Below are positions 7,032 through 15,256 of a stretch of DNA of 21,772 bases, piece after piece. Location of the stretch: the NCBI GenBank assembly GCA_026416215.1, contig JAOAFP010000001.1:1-21772 (forward strand), in the 5' to 3' direction. The first letter of the stretch is position 1, and every line of letters starts with the position of its first letter. This DNA is from Negativicutes bacterium (lineage in GTDB: Bacteria; Bacillota; Negativicutes; SKW292). Under the pieces are notes generated by a model. It made no database searches. It was not told the DNA's origin and saw nothing but the letters and a program-made list of their open reading frames with translations. A program made the translations under genes and the position numbers.

Positions 7032-8351
7032 CTACCGTTCGGCCAGTGCCACCATTTCGGCCACAGTCTGGTCGAATGTCAGATTTTCAAAAATCTGCTG
7101 CTGCAGAAACTGCCGCAGCGGCAAGTTCATCGCCACCGCCTGATCGATTAGCTGGTTGCTGCCGGCAACATAAGCCCCGATATTGATCAGGTCCTCGGCA
7201 TCGCGGAAGGTCGCAAGGTGCGACCGCAGCTTCTGGTTGGCTAACCAGTGATCCCGGCTGACAATCTCAATCATCACCCGGCTGACGCTGTTCAGTATGT
7301 CGATGGCCGGATAGTGATTCTGGGCGGCGATCCGCCGATCCAGAACAATGTGCCCGTCCAGTATCCCCCTGACCGCGTCGGTTATCGGTTCGTTGAAGTC
7401 GTCGCCGTCCACCAGCACGGTGTATATCGCGGTAATCGTCCCCCTGTCGCTGGCCCCGGCCCGCTCCAGCAGCCGGGGTAGCGCGGCAAACACCGACGGC
7501 GTGTAGCCGCGGGTGGCCGGCGGCTCGCCCACGGTCAGCCCAACCTCGCGCTGAGCCATGGCAAACCGGGTGATAGAATCCATCATCAGCATCACGTCCA
7601 GTCCCTGATCGCGAAAGTACTCGGCGATGGCCGTTGCGGTGTAGGCTCCCTTAATCCGGGCCAGTGCCGGCTGTTCTGAGGTTGCCACCACCACCACCGA
7701 CCGGCGCAGGCCGACCTCGCCGAGATCTCGTTCGATGAACTCACGGACCTCCCGCCCCCGTTCGCCAATCAGACCGATCACGTTAACTGCCGCCTCGGTG
7801 TTGCGGGCGATCATTCCCAGCAGGGTGCTTTTGCCCACACCGCTGCCGGCCATTATTCCCACCCGCTGCCCTCGTCCCATGGTCAGAAACCCGTCGATCG
7901 CCCTGACCCCAACCGCCAGACGGGTGTCAATCCGCCGCCGCAGCAACGGCGACGGGGGCTCGGCCTGCAACGGGTACTCGGCGGTGGCAAAAATTTCTCC
8001 TTTGCCGTCGATCGGATTGCCCAGCCCGTCGATCACCCTGCCCAGCAGTTCCTCGCCCACCCTGACGGTCAGTGGCCGGCCGGTTGCCACCACGTCACAG
8101 CCCGGACCGATTCCCGACATGTCGCCTATCGGCATCAGAAGCAGCCGATCATGGCGGAAGCCCACCACTTCAACCGGGATCATCCCCTCTTTCTGGCGCG
8201 GGCGGATTAGGCACAGATCGCCGATCTCCGCCACCGGCCCGTTAGCCTCGATCATCAGACCGATGACCTGCGCGACCTTGCCCCTGAGTACCATCGGCCG
8301 AAAACTGCTATCGATTATCTGCCGGTATTTGGCTGTATCAAGTTCAGTCAC
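7032..8351 (-). CDS. fliI: Flagellum-specific ATPase FliI
   Basis: FliI is the hexameric ATPase at the cytoplasmic base of the flagellar type III export apparatus, related to the F1-ATPase beta subunit. The 439-residue product has the N-terminal beta-barrel, the Walker A motif GSGVGKST (169-176), then LIGERGREVREFI, the Walker B region DVMLMMDSITRFAMAQREVG and the GEPPATRGYTPSVFA segment. The C-terminal domain is helical. I chose GTG at 8351, which overlaps the last 8 bases of fliH (GTGACTGA); an ATG at 8423 lies deep inside fliH and adds 24 residues unlike FliI. The length matches the family. The overlap implies coupled translation with its regulator FliH. Confidence 0.97.
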   Translation of the reverse strand: MTELDTAKYRQIIDSSFRPMVLRGKVAQVIGLMIEANGPVAEIGDLCLIRPRQKEGMIPVEVVGFRHDRLLLMPIGDMSGIGPGCDVVATGRPLTVRVGEELLGRVIDGLGNPIDGKGEIFATAEYPLQAEPPSPLLRRRIDTRLAVGVRAIDGFLTMGRGQRVGIMAGSGVGKSTLLGMIARNTEAAVNVIGLIGERGREVREFIERDLGEVGLRRSVVVVATSEQPALARIKGAYTATAIAEYFRDQGLDVMLMMDSITRFAMAQREVGLTVGEPPATRGYTPSVFAALPRLLERAGASDRGTITAIYTVLVDGDDFNEPITDAVRGILDGHIVLDRRIAAQNHYPAIDILNSVSRVMIEIVSRDHWLANQKLRSHLATFRDAEDLINIGAYVAGSNQLIDQAVAMNLPLRQFLQQQIFENLTFDQTVAEMVALAER

Positions 8352-9108
8352 CCGGCACCGCCTGCAACAGCCGGCCCACTGTCTTGCGGAGTTCCTGCAG
8401 CCGGGTTTCCACCGTAGCGTCAACGCTGCCCTGGCTGGTGTCGATCATACAACCGCCGGCGGTAACTGCCGGGTCGGAATTTATGATCAGGGTGCGGTCT
8501 GCCCCCACCAGCTTCTGCAGCTGGTTGCGGACGGCCAGCACCGGTTCGTACTGCCGGGGGTTTACCCTCACCACCAGCTGCGGCTGCTCGGCCACCTGGG
8601 CTACCGCCTGGCGAACGCTGTTCAATACAAGTTGTTCGTCGTCCTCCTCCAGCTTGGCCAGAAACAGCTTCTCGGCCACTGACACGGCAATCTCCAGCAT
8701 CGACCGTTCATTGGCCTGCATTATCGCCAGCGCCTGCCGGTGGGCGGTCTCAAGCAGGGCTCCGGCCTGTGCCGCCGCCCGGTCGAGCTCGGCCTGCATT
8801 TCCTGACGCACCTGCTGTTCACCGCTGGCCCGGCCGGCTGCCAGCCCTTCGGCCCTGGCCGCCTCCAGCTCCCGCTGCCGCTCTTCGGCCAGCTGCCGGC
8901 GTTTTTCCGCCAGTTCCCGTTCGGCGTTCAGCCTGAGCCGGTCCAGTTCCAGCTTAACCCGCTGCCTTTCCTTTTCCAGCTCGGCCCGCTGTGCCGCCAA
9001 AGCAGCCTCGCCGGTTGCAACATCCGCTATATCACCGGCCTGCCGTCCCAGGCCGATTTCCACCGCCGGCCCGCGATCCGGTCCGACCCCGCGGATAACC
9101 TTAAACAA
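8344..9108 (-). CDS. fliH: Flagellar assembly protein FliH
   Basis: FliH binds FliI and links it to the C-ring protein FliN/FliY, controlling ATPase activity. The 254-residue product has a long Glu/Arg/Ala-rich coiled coil (about residues 33-105) that includes the family's small-residue helix (AARAEGLAAGRASGEQQ). It is followed by the conserved C-terminal FliI-binding domain (about 130-245), with VSVAEKLFLAKLEED and GGCMIDTSQGSVDATVETRL. The start is TTG at 9108, supported by AAGGGAG 9 bases upstream; it overlaps the last 8 bases of fliG. A rare TTG start with overlap may keep FliH level with FliG. Confidence 0.94.
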   Translation of the reverse strand: MFKVIRGVGPDRGPAVEIGLGRQAGDIADVATGEAALAAQRAELEKERQRVKLELDRLRLNAERELAEKRRQLAEERQRELEAARAEGLAAGRASGEQQVRQEMQAELDRAAAQAGALLETAHRQALAIMQANERSMLEIAVSVAEKLFLAKLEEDDEQLVLNSVRQAVAQVAEQPQLVVRVNPRQYEPVLAVRNQLQKLVGADRTLIINSDPAVTAGGCMIDTSQGSVDATVETRLQELRKTVGRLLQAVPGD

Positions 9109-10108
9109 TTATCTCGTCTCCCTTCCCGCGGGCCACGATAATTTCTCCCGATTCCTCCAGACGGCGGATTACATTGACGATCTTCTGCTGCGAATCTTCG
9201 ACGTCGCTGATCCTGACCGGTCCCATAAATTCGATCTCCTCACGCAGCATCTCCGATGCCCGTTTGGAAATATTGCGAAATATTTTTTCCGATACAGTGA
9301 CAGGAGCGGCCTTGAGCGACAGGGCCAAATCCTTGTTGTCCACCTCCCGCAGCACCAGCTGCAGCGAGCGATCGTCCAGCAGCACGATGTCCTCAAAGGT
9401 GAACATCCGTTTTTTGATTTCCTCGGCCAGTTCCGGGTCGTACATCTCAAAGTTTTCCAGAATGCTGCGTTCGGTGGCCCGGTCAACGCGGTTCAGCACC
9501 TCGACGATGGCTTCGACCCCTCCGGCCGAAGTGTAGTCACGCGGTCCCAGCTGTGACATTTTGCTTTCGAGAATCCGTTCGACATCATGCAGCACCTCGG
9601 GCGAAGTCCTCTCCATGGTGGCCAGTCGCTTGGCCACGTCAAACTGCCGCTCGGCCGGCAGCTGCGAGAGGATTGTCCCTGCCTTGCCCGGATCGAGGTA
9701 AGCCATAACCAGGGCGATGGTCTGGGGGTGTTCGTTCTGGATAAAGTTAAACAGCTGGGCCGGATCAGCCTGGCGGGCAAAATCAAACGGGCGGACCTGC
9801 AGGGTGGCGGTGAGTTTCCGCAGCATATTGCCCGCCCGCTCACGGCCGATGGCCTTGTCGAGAATGCTGTTGGCCAGCTCAATGCCGCCGCTGAACAGGT
9901 AGTTGCGGGCCGCCATCATCTGCTTGAACTCGTTGAGGACCATGTCCTTCTCTTCTTCACTGATCTTGGGGTGATTGGCGATCTCCAGCGTAAGTTTCTC
10001 GATTTCCTCGTCTTTGAGATAACGAAAAATCTTGGCCGCTATCTCCGGGCCCAAGGCAATGAGCAAAATCGCCGCCTTCGAGCGGCCCGGTATATTCAGC
10101 TCATCCAT
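9101..10108 (-). CDS. fliG: Flagellar motor switch protein FliG
   Basis: FliG forms the top of the C-ring. It binds FliF, carries the charged torque helix facing MotA, and takes part in direction switching. All three domains are present in 335 residues. They are the N-terminal FliF-binding part (SKAAILLIALGPEIAAKIFR), the middle domain with the EHPQ motif (126-129, NEHPQTIALVMAYLDPGKAG), and the C-terminal domain with KRMFTFEDIVLLDDRSLQ and VLREVDNKDLALSLKAA, which holds the conserved motor charges. The start is ATG at 10108 with GGGGGAAGGG upstream, 19 bases after the fliF stop. Length is normal. Confidence 0.98.
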   Translation of the reverse strand: MDELNIPGRSKAAILLIALGPEIAAKIFRYLKDEEIEKLTLEIANHPKISEEEKDMVLNEFKQMMAARNYLFSGGIELANSILDKAIGRERAGNMLRKLTATLQVRPFDFARQADPAQLFNFIQNEHPQTIALVMAYLDPGKAGTILSQLPAERQFDVAKRLATMERTSPEVLHDVERILESKMSQLGPRDYTSAGGVEAIVEVLNRVDRATERSILENFEMYDPELAEEIKKRMFTFEDIVLLDDRSLQLVLREVDNKDLALSLKAAPVTVSEKIFRNISKRASEMLREEIEFMGPVRISDVEDSQQKIVNVIRRLEESGEIIVARGKGDEIIV

Positions 10109-10127
10109 CTACCCTTCCCCCGTCGCA

Positions 10128-11699
10128 CTAATCCTCGCTCAGCCAGACTTTAAGCAGGTTGGCCACATTCTCCGGCTGCTGGTCGGCAATTTCCTTCAGG
10201 CTCTCCAACTCGCGTATCCGCAGCCGTTCTTCCGGCGTCAGGGCGTCGCCCAGCAACTCCTCGGCCCCGATCTCCTCCTCCTCCGGCCGTTCACCCGGCA
10301 GGTAAGCCGCCCCCGACAATCCGGCCGCAGCCAGAGCCAGTTCTTCCTCCTTCTTGCGCTTCCTGCGGCTGATCATCCAGACCAGCAGCAGCACGACCAG
10401 TGCCGAGCCCACGCCGATCCCGATTTTGGTGTACAGGGCCTGTTTCTCCTGGGCTGCCAGCTGCTCGGCCTCGGCCTTCTTCTTCTCAGCCAGCTCGGTG
10501 CTGAACGGCACCAGCTCGACCGTCAGCTGGTCGCCCCGCCGCGGGTCGATTCCCACCGTATTGGCCACAGCGTTGCGGATCTGACTGGCCTGAGCCTGTA
10601 CACTGGTATCCAGCAGCACCGCCACCGTCATCCGCTTGATTGTTCCCGGGCTGGCCACCACTTTTTCCTTGGTTTCATTTATCTCGTAATTGGTTGTTTT
10701 TTCGGTTTTGCTGTAGTCGGAACGGTTGTTGCCGCCGCTGTTGCCGGGATAGGAAGGTATGTTGGAGGCCGCCCCGGCCGGGCCGCTGGCCGTGTTGCCG
10801 CTCCCCTTATACGTTTCCTTGCTTTCCTGCTGGCTGCGGACAATCCCGCTGTCCCCCACCACCGGCTGATAGGTCTGCCGGTCAACCGATTTCTGGTCAA
10901 AATCCAGTTCCAGCGATACCCTGGCCGCCGCCTTGCCCTGCCCCAGCACCTTCTCCAGCAGGCTTTCCACCTTCTGCTGCAGCTGATCCTGCATTTTTCT
11001 CGTCATTTCCATCTGTGTCATTGTGCCGGTGGCCAGCGGGTCCATATCGTTGTTGAGGATGTTGGCATTTTCATCGACCACGGTTATGTTTTCCGGCTTG
11101 AGTCCCTGGACGCTGTGGGCAACCAGGTTGACGATCCCCCGCACCTGTTCCCTGGTCAGCTTGGCCGAAGGCTCCATGATCAACATAATCGAGGCCGTGG
11201 CTTCCTTTTCCTGTTGCTTGTACAGGCTTTCCTCCGGCATGACAATCGCCACCCTGGCCTGCCGGACTTCGGGCATGGCCTCAATAGTCTGGGCCAGTTC
11301 GCCCTGGATGGCCTGCAACAGGTTCATCTTGTTCTGAAAATCGGTGGTGCCAAATTTGTTCTGCTCAAAAATCTCGAAGCCCTTGTTCCCTCGCGGCAGC
11401 CCCTGACTGGCCAGATCCATGCGGATTTTATAGACCTCCCTGGCCGGGACCAGAATTGTGGTGCCGTCGTTGTCAATTTCGTACGGCACCTTCATTTCCT
11501 TCAGTTTGGCCGTAACACTCCCGGCATCGCGCGGTTCCAGTCCGGTGAACAGCGAAACATATTCGGTTTTACCGCCCAGCAGCACACTGGCCAGGACCAC
11601 CGCCGCCAGCAGAGCCACCCCGCCGGCGGCGACGCCCAGCCGCTGCGTCCTGGACAGGTTGTTCCAGACGTTCGTCAGTCTTTGTCTAAAATCCGCCAT
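10128..11699 (-). CDS. fliF: Flagellar MS-ring protein FliF
   Basis: FliF builds the membrane-embedded MS ring that nucleates the motor and houses the export gate. The 523-residue product has a first transmembrane helix at about 21-42 and the conserved periplasmic ring-building domains (YVSLFTGLEPRDAGSVTAKL; GNKGFEIFEQNKFGTTDFQ). A Ser/Gly/Asn-rich stretch near residues 300-340 follows. The second transmembrane helix is at about 424-444. The cytoplasmic tail ends in the FliG-binding motif (EIADQQPENVANLLKVWLSE). ATG at 11699 follows GGGGAG by 6 bases; an in-frame GTG at 11723 is rejected. The 88-base gap to fliE holds a GC-rich inverted repeat (GCCGGC at 11716-11721 and 11728-11733), too short and T-poor to be a terminator. 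Confidence 0.98.
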   Translation of the reverse strand: MADFRQRLTNVWNNLSRTQRLGVAAGGVALLAAVVLASVLLGGKTEYVSLFTGLEPRDAGSVTAKLKEMKVPYEIDNDGTTILVPAREVYKIRMDLASQGLPRGNKGFEIFEQNKFGTTDFQNKMNLLQAIQGELAQTIEAMPEVRQARVAIVMPEESLYKQQEKEATASIMLIMEPSAKLTREQVRGIVNLVAHSVQGLKPENITVVDENANILNNDMDPLATGTMTQMEMTRKMQDQLQQKVESLLEKVLGQGKAAARVSLELDFDQKSVDRQTYQPVVGDSGIVRSQQESKETYKGSGNTASGPAGAASNIPSYPGNSGGNNRSDYSKTEKTTNYEINETKEKVVASPGTIKRMTVAVLLDTSVQAQASQIRNAVANTVGIDPRRGDQLTVELVPFSTELAEKKKAEAEQLAAQEKQALYTKIGIGVGSALVVLLLVWMISRRKRKKEEELALAAAGLSGAAYLPGERPEEEEIGAEELLGDALTPEERLRIRELESLKEIADQQPENVANLLKVWLSED

Positions 11700-11787
11700 G
11701 TTTTGCTCCCCTGTCGCCGGCACTGCCGCCGGCTTTAGGACTTACCCGGACCATTGCCCGCCAGACCGCCGCCGCGCCGGACGGCCC

Positions 11788-12090
11788 TTACAGCTGCATC
11801 CTCATTACTTCGCGGTAGGCATCGAGGATTTTGTTGCTGACTGCCACCGTCATCTGCATGGCCACACCGGCCTTCTCGCCGGCGATCATAACTTCCGAGA
11901 TATCCTCGACGTTCCCGCTTACCAGGTCGATATTCTTCTGAGTGGCAACATTTTGCAGGTCGTTGACGTTGTTGAGAGCTGCCAGCAGCATGTCGCCAAA
12001 ACTCCCGCCCGAGGTTGCGCCGTTTTGTTTATCCGCGAAATTCCCGACCGGCTGCCCGGCCGGGGCCATGGCCAGCTTTTCCACCTGCAC
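11788..12090 (-). CDS. fliE: Flagellar hook-basal body protein FliE
   Basis: FliE joins the MS ring to the proximal rod and is the first rod component exported. About 100 residues long, it has the typical disordered N-terminus and the conserved C-terminal part (FGDMLLAALNNVNDLQNVAT; DISEVMIAGEKAGVAMQMTV; NKILDAYREVMRMQL). The start is a GTG. I prefer the one at 12090, which has GGAGG 8 bases upstream; the GTG three codons earlier (12099) is part of that ribosome site. It lies between flgC and fliF, the standard place. Confidence 0.94.
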   Translation of the reverse strand: MQVEKLAMAPAGQPVGNFADKQNGATSGGSFGDMLLAALNNVNDLQNVATQKNIDLVSGNVEDISEVMIAGEKAGVAMQMTVAVSNKILDAYREVMRMQL

Positions 12091-12154
12091 TCCGTCCACC
12101 TCCGTTTATTCTGCACAATCAGCCGTTAAGGCCATAGCCTGCCCGTCCCTGCCG

Positions 12155-12598
12155 TCAGCTGCTCTTGCCGATGGTCAGGGCGGTGTTGGCCATGCTTTTG
12201 GCGGCATTTATCACCTGGGCGTTGGCCTCGTAAGCCCGGCTGGCGGTGATCATATCAGTCATCTCCACCACCGGGTTGACATTGGGCATAGCCACATAGC
12301 CCTTTTCGTCAGCGTCGGGATGTTCGGGATCGTAAACCAGACGGGGCGGTGAGTTGTCGCGGGCAATTTCCACCACCCTCACTCCCTCGCCCACGCCGCC
12401 TTCGATCCGGTCATTGAGCATACGTTCGAATTCGTTGCCCTGCCTGGCTTCGAACACCGCCACCTTGCGACGGTACGGCCCGCCCTCCGGAGTCCGGGTG
12501 GTGTTTACGTTGGCCAGGTTGTCGGCGATCGTGTCAAGACGCAACCGCTCAGCTGTCATTCCCGAACCGGCCGTGTTAATAGCTGTGAAAATCCCCAT
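12155..12598 (-). CDS. flgC: Flagellar basal-body rod protein FlgC
   Basis: FlgC is a proximal-rod subunit. The 147-residue product shows the N-terminal rod signature (FTAINTAGSGMTAERLRLD, then IADNLANVNT), the FlgC-specific middle (PYRRKVAVFEAR; DPEHPDADEKGYVAMPNVNP) and the C-terminal heptads (MTDMITASRAYEANAQVINA). ATG at 12598 follows GGAGGAG by 6 bases. In Bacillota flgC normally follows flgB, its rod partner. Here the upstream neighbour is a Maf-type gene ending at 12635, and no flgB-like sequence with the NIANVxTPGYK motif is found in this window. Confidence 0.97.
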   Translation of the reverse strand: MGIFTAINTAGSGMTAERLRLDTIADNLANVNTTRTPEGGPYRRKVAVFEARQGNEFERMLNDRIEGGVGEGVRVVEIARDNSPPRLVYDPEHPDADEKGYVAMPNVNPVVEMTDMITASRAYEANAQVINAAKSMANTALTIGKSS

Positions 12599-12634
12599 TT
12601 TTTACTCCTCCATCCCGTGTTTGTTTGACATATT

Positions 12635-14431
12635 TCACTGATTTCCTGCTTTTCCCCCGGCCTGCCCGGTCAGGGCCGACAGAGCGCCAAGCGCCCGGTC
12701 AAACAGGTTGTCGAATATGTTCTGCAGGTTGTCGGCAATAAGGCTGACATGCCAGCCCTTCACGTAATGGTGGCCGGCTGACCCGGCAAGCGACATCTGC
12801 ATCAGTTTGGCCTGAATCTCCACCATGTCCCGCACCAAGTCCCCTTCCCTGGCGCTGCCAATTTCGCTCAATATCCCGCCCAGCTGCACATACAGGTCAT
12901 CAATCAGCATTGCCAGCTGCCGTCCCTGATCCGGGCCGGCCCCATCCAGGGCAGCCGTCCCTTGTTGCCGGAACAGTGAGATTTTTTCGCTGATCCGGGC
13001 GGCGAAATCAACAAATTCGACCACATGCCGGGCAATTTTCTCCCGTCCCGTCCGGCAGCCGAAGTCTCCCGCCCCGGACCGGGCCGCGGCCAACCGCCGC
13101 TGCCAGTCCCGGCCGGCCAACCCTCCCGCCCCGTGGTATCCGTCCAGCACTTCAGCCAGCGGTCGGTGCTCCATCCCCCTGATCATTACTCCGCCGGCAC
13201 TGGCGTTGATCAGCCAGCATCCGGAACAGTCCCCGGCAATCACCTCGTAATAGTCCCTCAGTTCGCGCAGCATCGGCGTGGTCAGCAACTGTTCGCCATT
13301 TATCCCGGTAACCTCGCTGAGCGGCAAATTACCATGAAGATAGTTGCTGGGAACGCCGTCGGCATGTGACCGCCCGGCCGGGAACGCCAGGTCCTGCCCG
13401 ATGAATACAATTGGATCGGCCTCCAGGAACCTTGCCCAGGAAAAGGCGGCAGTGCTGACGCTGACATTGCGCCTAAGATCGCAGGACTCAGGGAAATCCT
13501 CTCTCATCCAGGCGGGGAAATAACTGTCGTCATAACTGCAGAACACCACCTGGCCCGGGTAACTGTCCACCAGCTGCTTCGGGCTCTCATAGCCGCAAAC
13601 CAGGATTGCGCCGGAATCGGCGTAGGGGATTATGTCGCCCACCGCCGCCGGGAACGGGTCAACGCTCACCACAAAGTCAGCCCGGACCTTGTGCCGGTGC
13701 AGGGCGGCCATGGCTGAACCGGCAGCAATGACGATCAGTCCGTCACGTTTGTCTCCTTTCAGCAGCCCGACATTGCTGTCCAGCGACGGCCCGGCTGCCG
13801 CCACCACTGCCATCATCCCCCGCCCCAGGCCCCGGTAGGCTGCGTTTCCCGGCCGGCCGGCAATGGCCGGCAGATTATCCCATGAGTTGCCGGCATAAAG
13901 ATAGGCGGTGGTCATCGGAAAGTTGAGCTTGATCAGCAACAGGCGCTGAACGCTGTCGGCCAGTCCGTCCGGATTATCAAAGAACGACCCCAGTAGCCGG
14001 GTTACTGGCCGGTAACAGTACACCATCAGGCGGGCCAAGCCTTTCTGCCACATAAGCTCTGCCAGTTGCCCGGCACACAGCCGTTCATTGTCCGCCAGCA
14101 CAATACTCAGCCGGGGGTCGTCCAGCCAGTCGGGCCGGGAGCTGATCTTCCCGGCAATGGCCATCGAACTCCCCGGGCCACTCCGGTCTACCACCGCCAG
14201 CCAGCCCCACTCCGGCAAGCGGTCGAGGACGGCCTTGACGTGATAGCCCAGCCCAAACCCGGCGATCACTACCAGCTGACCGGGCTGAAAGTCCACCTGC
14301 CCCGCCCAGCTCTCGGCCTCACGCAACGGATACCTGCGGTCATGGATATACCAGGCTGCGCCGTCAGCCGTCCTGATCCGGGCTGTACAGACCCCCTCTC
14401 GGCTGAGGCTGGGGATTACCGTTACCTCCAC
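12635..14431 (-). CDS. Maf/DUF115 motility-associated glycosyltransferase
   Basis: This 598-residue protein belongs to the motility-associated factor (Maf, MptE-like, DUF115) family. Characterised Maf proteins attach nonulosonic acids such as pseudaminic or legionaminic acid to flagellin; the substrate here is unknown. The N-terminal domain has LVVIAGFGLGYHVKAVLDRL (53-72). The central DUF115 domain has VVAAAGPSLDSN (209-220), FVVSVDPFPA (253-262) and the strongly conserved FIGQDLAFPAGRSHADG (343-359). The C-terminus (about 480-590) is helical. No membrane segment is seen, so it should act in the cytoplasm. GTG at 14431 is the likely start, one base after the codY stop. The best purine run (GGAGG) overlaps the first codons, so the exact start is uncertain. 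It sits exactly where flgB lies in the Bacillus codY-flgB-flgC order. Confidence 0.92.
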   Translation of the reverse strand: MEVTVIPSLSREGVCTARIRTADGAAWYIHDRRYPLREAESWAGQVDFQPGQLVVIAGFGLGYHVKAVLDRLPEWGWLAVVDRSGPGSSMAIAGKISSRPDWLDDPRLSIVLADNERLCAGQLAELMWQKGLARLMVYCYRPVTRLLGSFFDNPDGLADSVQRLLLIKLNFPMTTAYLYAGNSWDNLPAIAGRPGNAAYRGLGRGMMAVVAAAGPSLDSNVGLLKGDKRDGLIVIAAGSAMAALHRHKVRADFVVSVDPFPAAVGDIIPYADSGAILVCGYESPKQLVDSYPGQVVFCSYDDSYFPAWMREDFPESCDLRRNVSVSTAAFSWARFLEADPIVFIGQDLAFPAGRSHADGVPSNYLHGNLPLSEVTGINGEQLLTTPMLRELRDYYEVIAGDCSGCWLINASAGGVMIRGMEHRPLAEVLDGYHGAGGLAGRDWQRRLAAARSGAGDFGCRTGREKIARHVVEFVDFAARISEKISLFRQQGTAALDGAGPDQGRQLAMLIDDLYVQLGGILSEIGSAREGDLVRDMVEIQAKLMQMSLAGSAGHHYVKGWHVSLIADNLQNIFDNLFDRALGALSALTGQAGGKAGNQ

Positions 14432-14432
14432 C

Positions 14433-15209
14433 TCACACCATGCGGCCGCCGTTGCCTTCCAGCATTTCCATCAGATAGCCGTTGGTAACCCTGATCCAGG
14501 TGCCCTTCCGTCCCAGCGACTTGGCCTCGATCAGCCCGGCGCTCTCCAGCTTGCGCAGAGCGTTGACAATCACCGAGCGGGTTACGCCTTCTTTTTCCGA
14601 GATCTTGCTCGCCACCACCAATCCCTCGCCGTTTACGGTCTCGGCGATCATGTGGCGCAAGGCTTCCTGCTCGGAAAACGACAGGACGCTCATCGCCATG
14701 CGCACGGTTGCCCGCATCCGGGCCGCTTCCTCATTGATCCCGGCTTGTTCGCCAACCATTTCCCGGCCAATGATTGTCGCCGCCACCTCGGCCAGGATGC
14801 AGTCGTCGTCAGAAAACCCCCGCAGCGACCGGGCCAGCAGCAACGTGGCCAGCCGCACCCCGTCTCCGTACACCGGCACGATCAGGAGGATTTTGTCGGG
14901 TTGCCGGCAGTCGGCTGATTGCATAAACAGGCAGTTGTTGTTGCTGGGATAGATATTGAGCTGGGTGTCGGCCAGACGCCACAGCCAGTCGGCGTACTCG
15001 CCGGGCAGTTTTCCCGGGTTGCCGGACTGCACTTCGCAGGACTGGCAGTCGCCCTGTTTGCAGGCCAGAATTTCGCCGTCGCGGTTGACCGCATAGATGT
15101 TGGCATCAACCTCTTCCAGCAGAGCGGTGAGAATTTCGTCCACGCTCAACCGTCCGGCCTTCTGCAGTATACGGTTAAATTTGCGTATTTTATCCAGCAG
15201 CTTGCTCAT
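14433..15209 (-). CDS. codY: GTP- and branched-chain-amino-acid-sensing transcriptional regulator CodY
   Basis: CodY represses or activates stationary-phase, amino-acid and motility genes in response to GTP and branched-chain amino acids. The 258-residue product has the N-terminal GAF domain (about 1-155), the linker helix (AARMRATVRMAMSVLSFSEQ) and the C-terminal winged helix (about 196-245) with the near-invariant TRSVIVNALRKLESAGLIEA and SLGRKGTWIRV. The DNA-binding part is very close to Bacillus CodY, but the GAF domain is divergent. The usual G-Y motif after the second strand is replaced by ILACKQGDCQSCEV, giving Cys50, Cys55 and Cys58, with further Cys at 93, 101 and 137. ATG at 15209 follows GGGGAGG. 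It sits in the classical xerC-hslV-hslU-codY order, and a candidate CodY box lies 33 bases upstream. Confidence 0.97.
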   Translation of the reverse strand: MSKLLDKIRKFNRILQKAGRLSVDEILTALLEEVDANIYAVNRDGEILACKQGDCQSCEVQSGNPGKLPGEYADWLWRLADTQLNIYPSNNNCLFMQSADCRQPDKILLIVPVYGDGVRLATLLLARSLRGFSDDDCILAEVAATIIGREMVGEQAGINEEAARMRATVRMAMSVLSFSEQEALRHMIAETVNGEGLVVASKISEKEGVTRSVIVNALRKLESAGLIEAKSLGRKGTWIRVTNGYLMEMLEGNGGRMV

Positions 15210-15241
15210 GCTCGGCCTCCCCGCAACAACAGAAAATCCGC

Positions 15242-15256
15242 ACTTTTCAGAGAATA
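15242..15256 (-). promoter_or_regulatory. Candidate CodY box immediately upstream of codY
   Basis: The minus strand reads TATTCTCTGAAAAGT, matching the CodY consensus AATTTTCWGAAAATT at 12 of 15 positions. It overlaps the hslU stop codon and lies 33 bases before the codY ATG. Bound CodY could block read-through from hslU as a roadblock. Part of the match is forced by the conserved RFIL-stop end of hslU, so confidence is moderate. Confidence 0.45.

Noticed and set aside
8352..8423. Upstream ATG start for FliI
   Set aside because: It would overlap fliH by 80 bases and add 24 Arg/Cys-rich residues not found in FliI; GTG at 8351 with the 8-base overlap fits better.
10032..11738. A 568-codon open frame on the plus strand opposite fliF
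   Set aside because: It lies wholly antisense to fliF, has no recognisable domain and shows low-complexity His/Leu/Arg composition.
12635..14431. A remnant or fusion of flgB inside the Maf-type gene
   Set aside because: No NIANVxTPGYK-type rod motif or C-terminal rod heptads occur in any frame translated here; the protein is a complete Maf family member.
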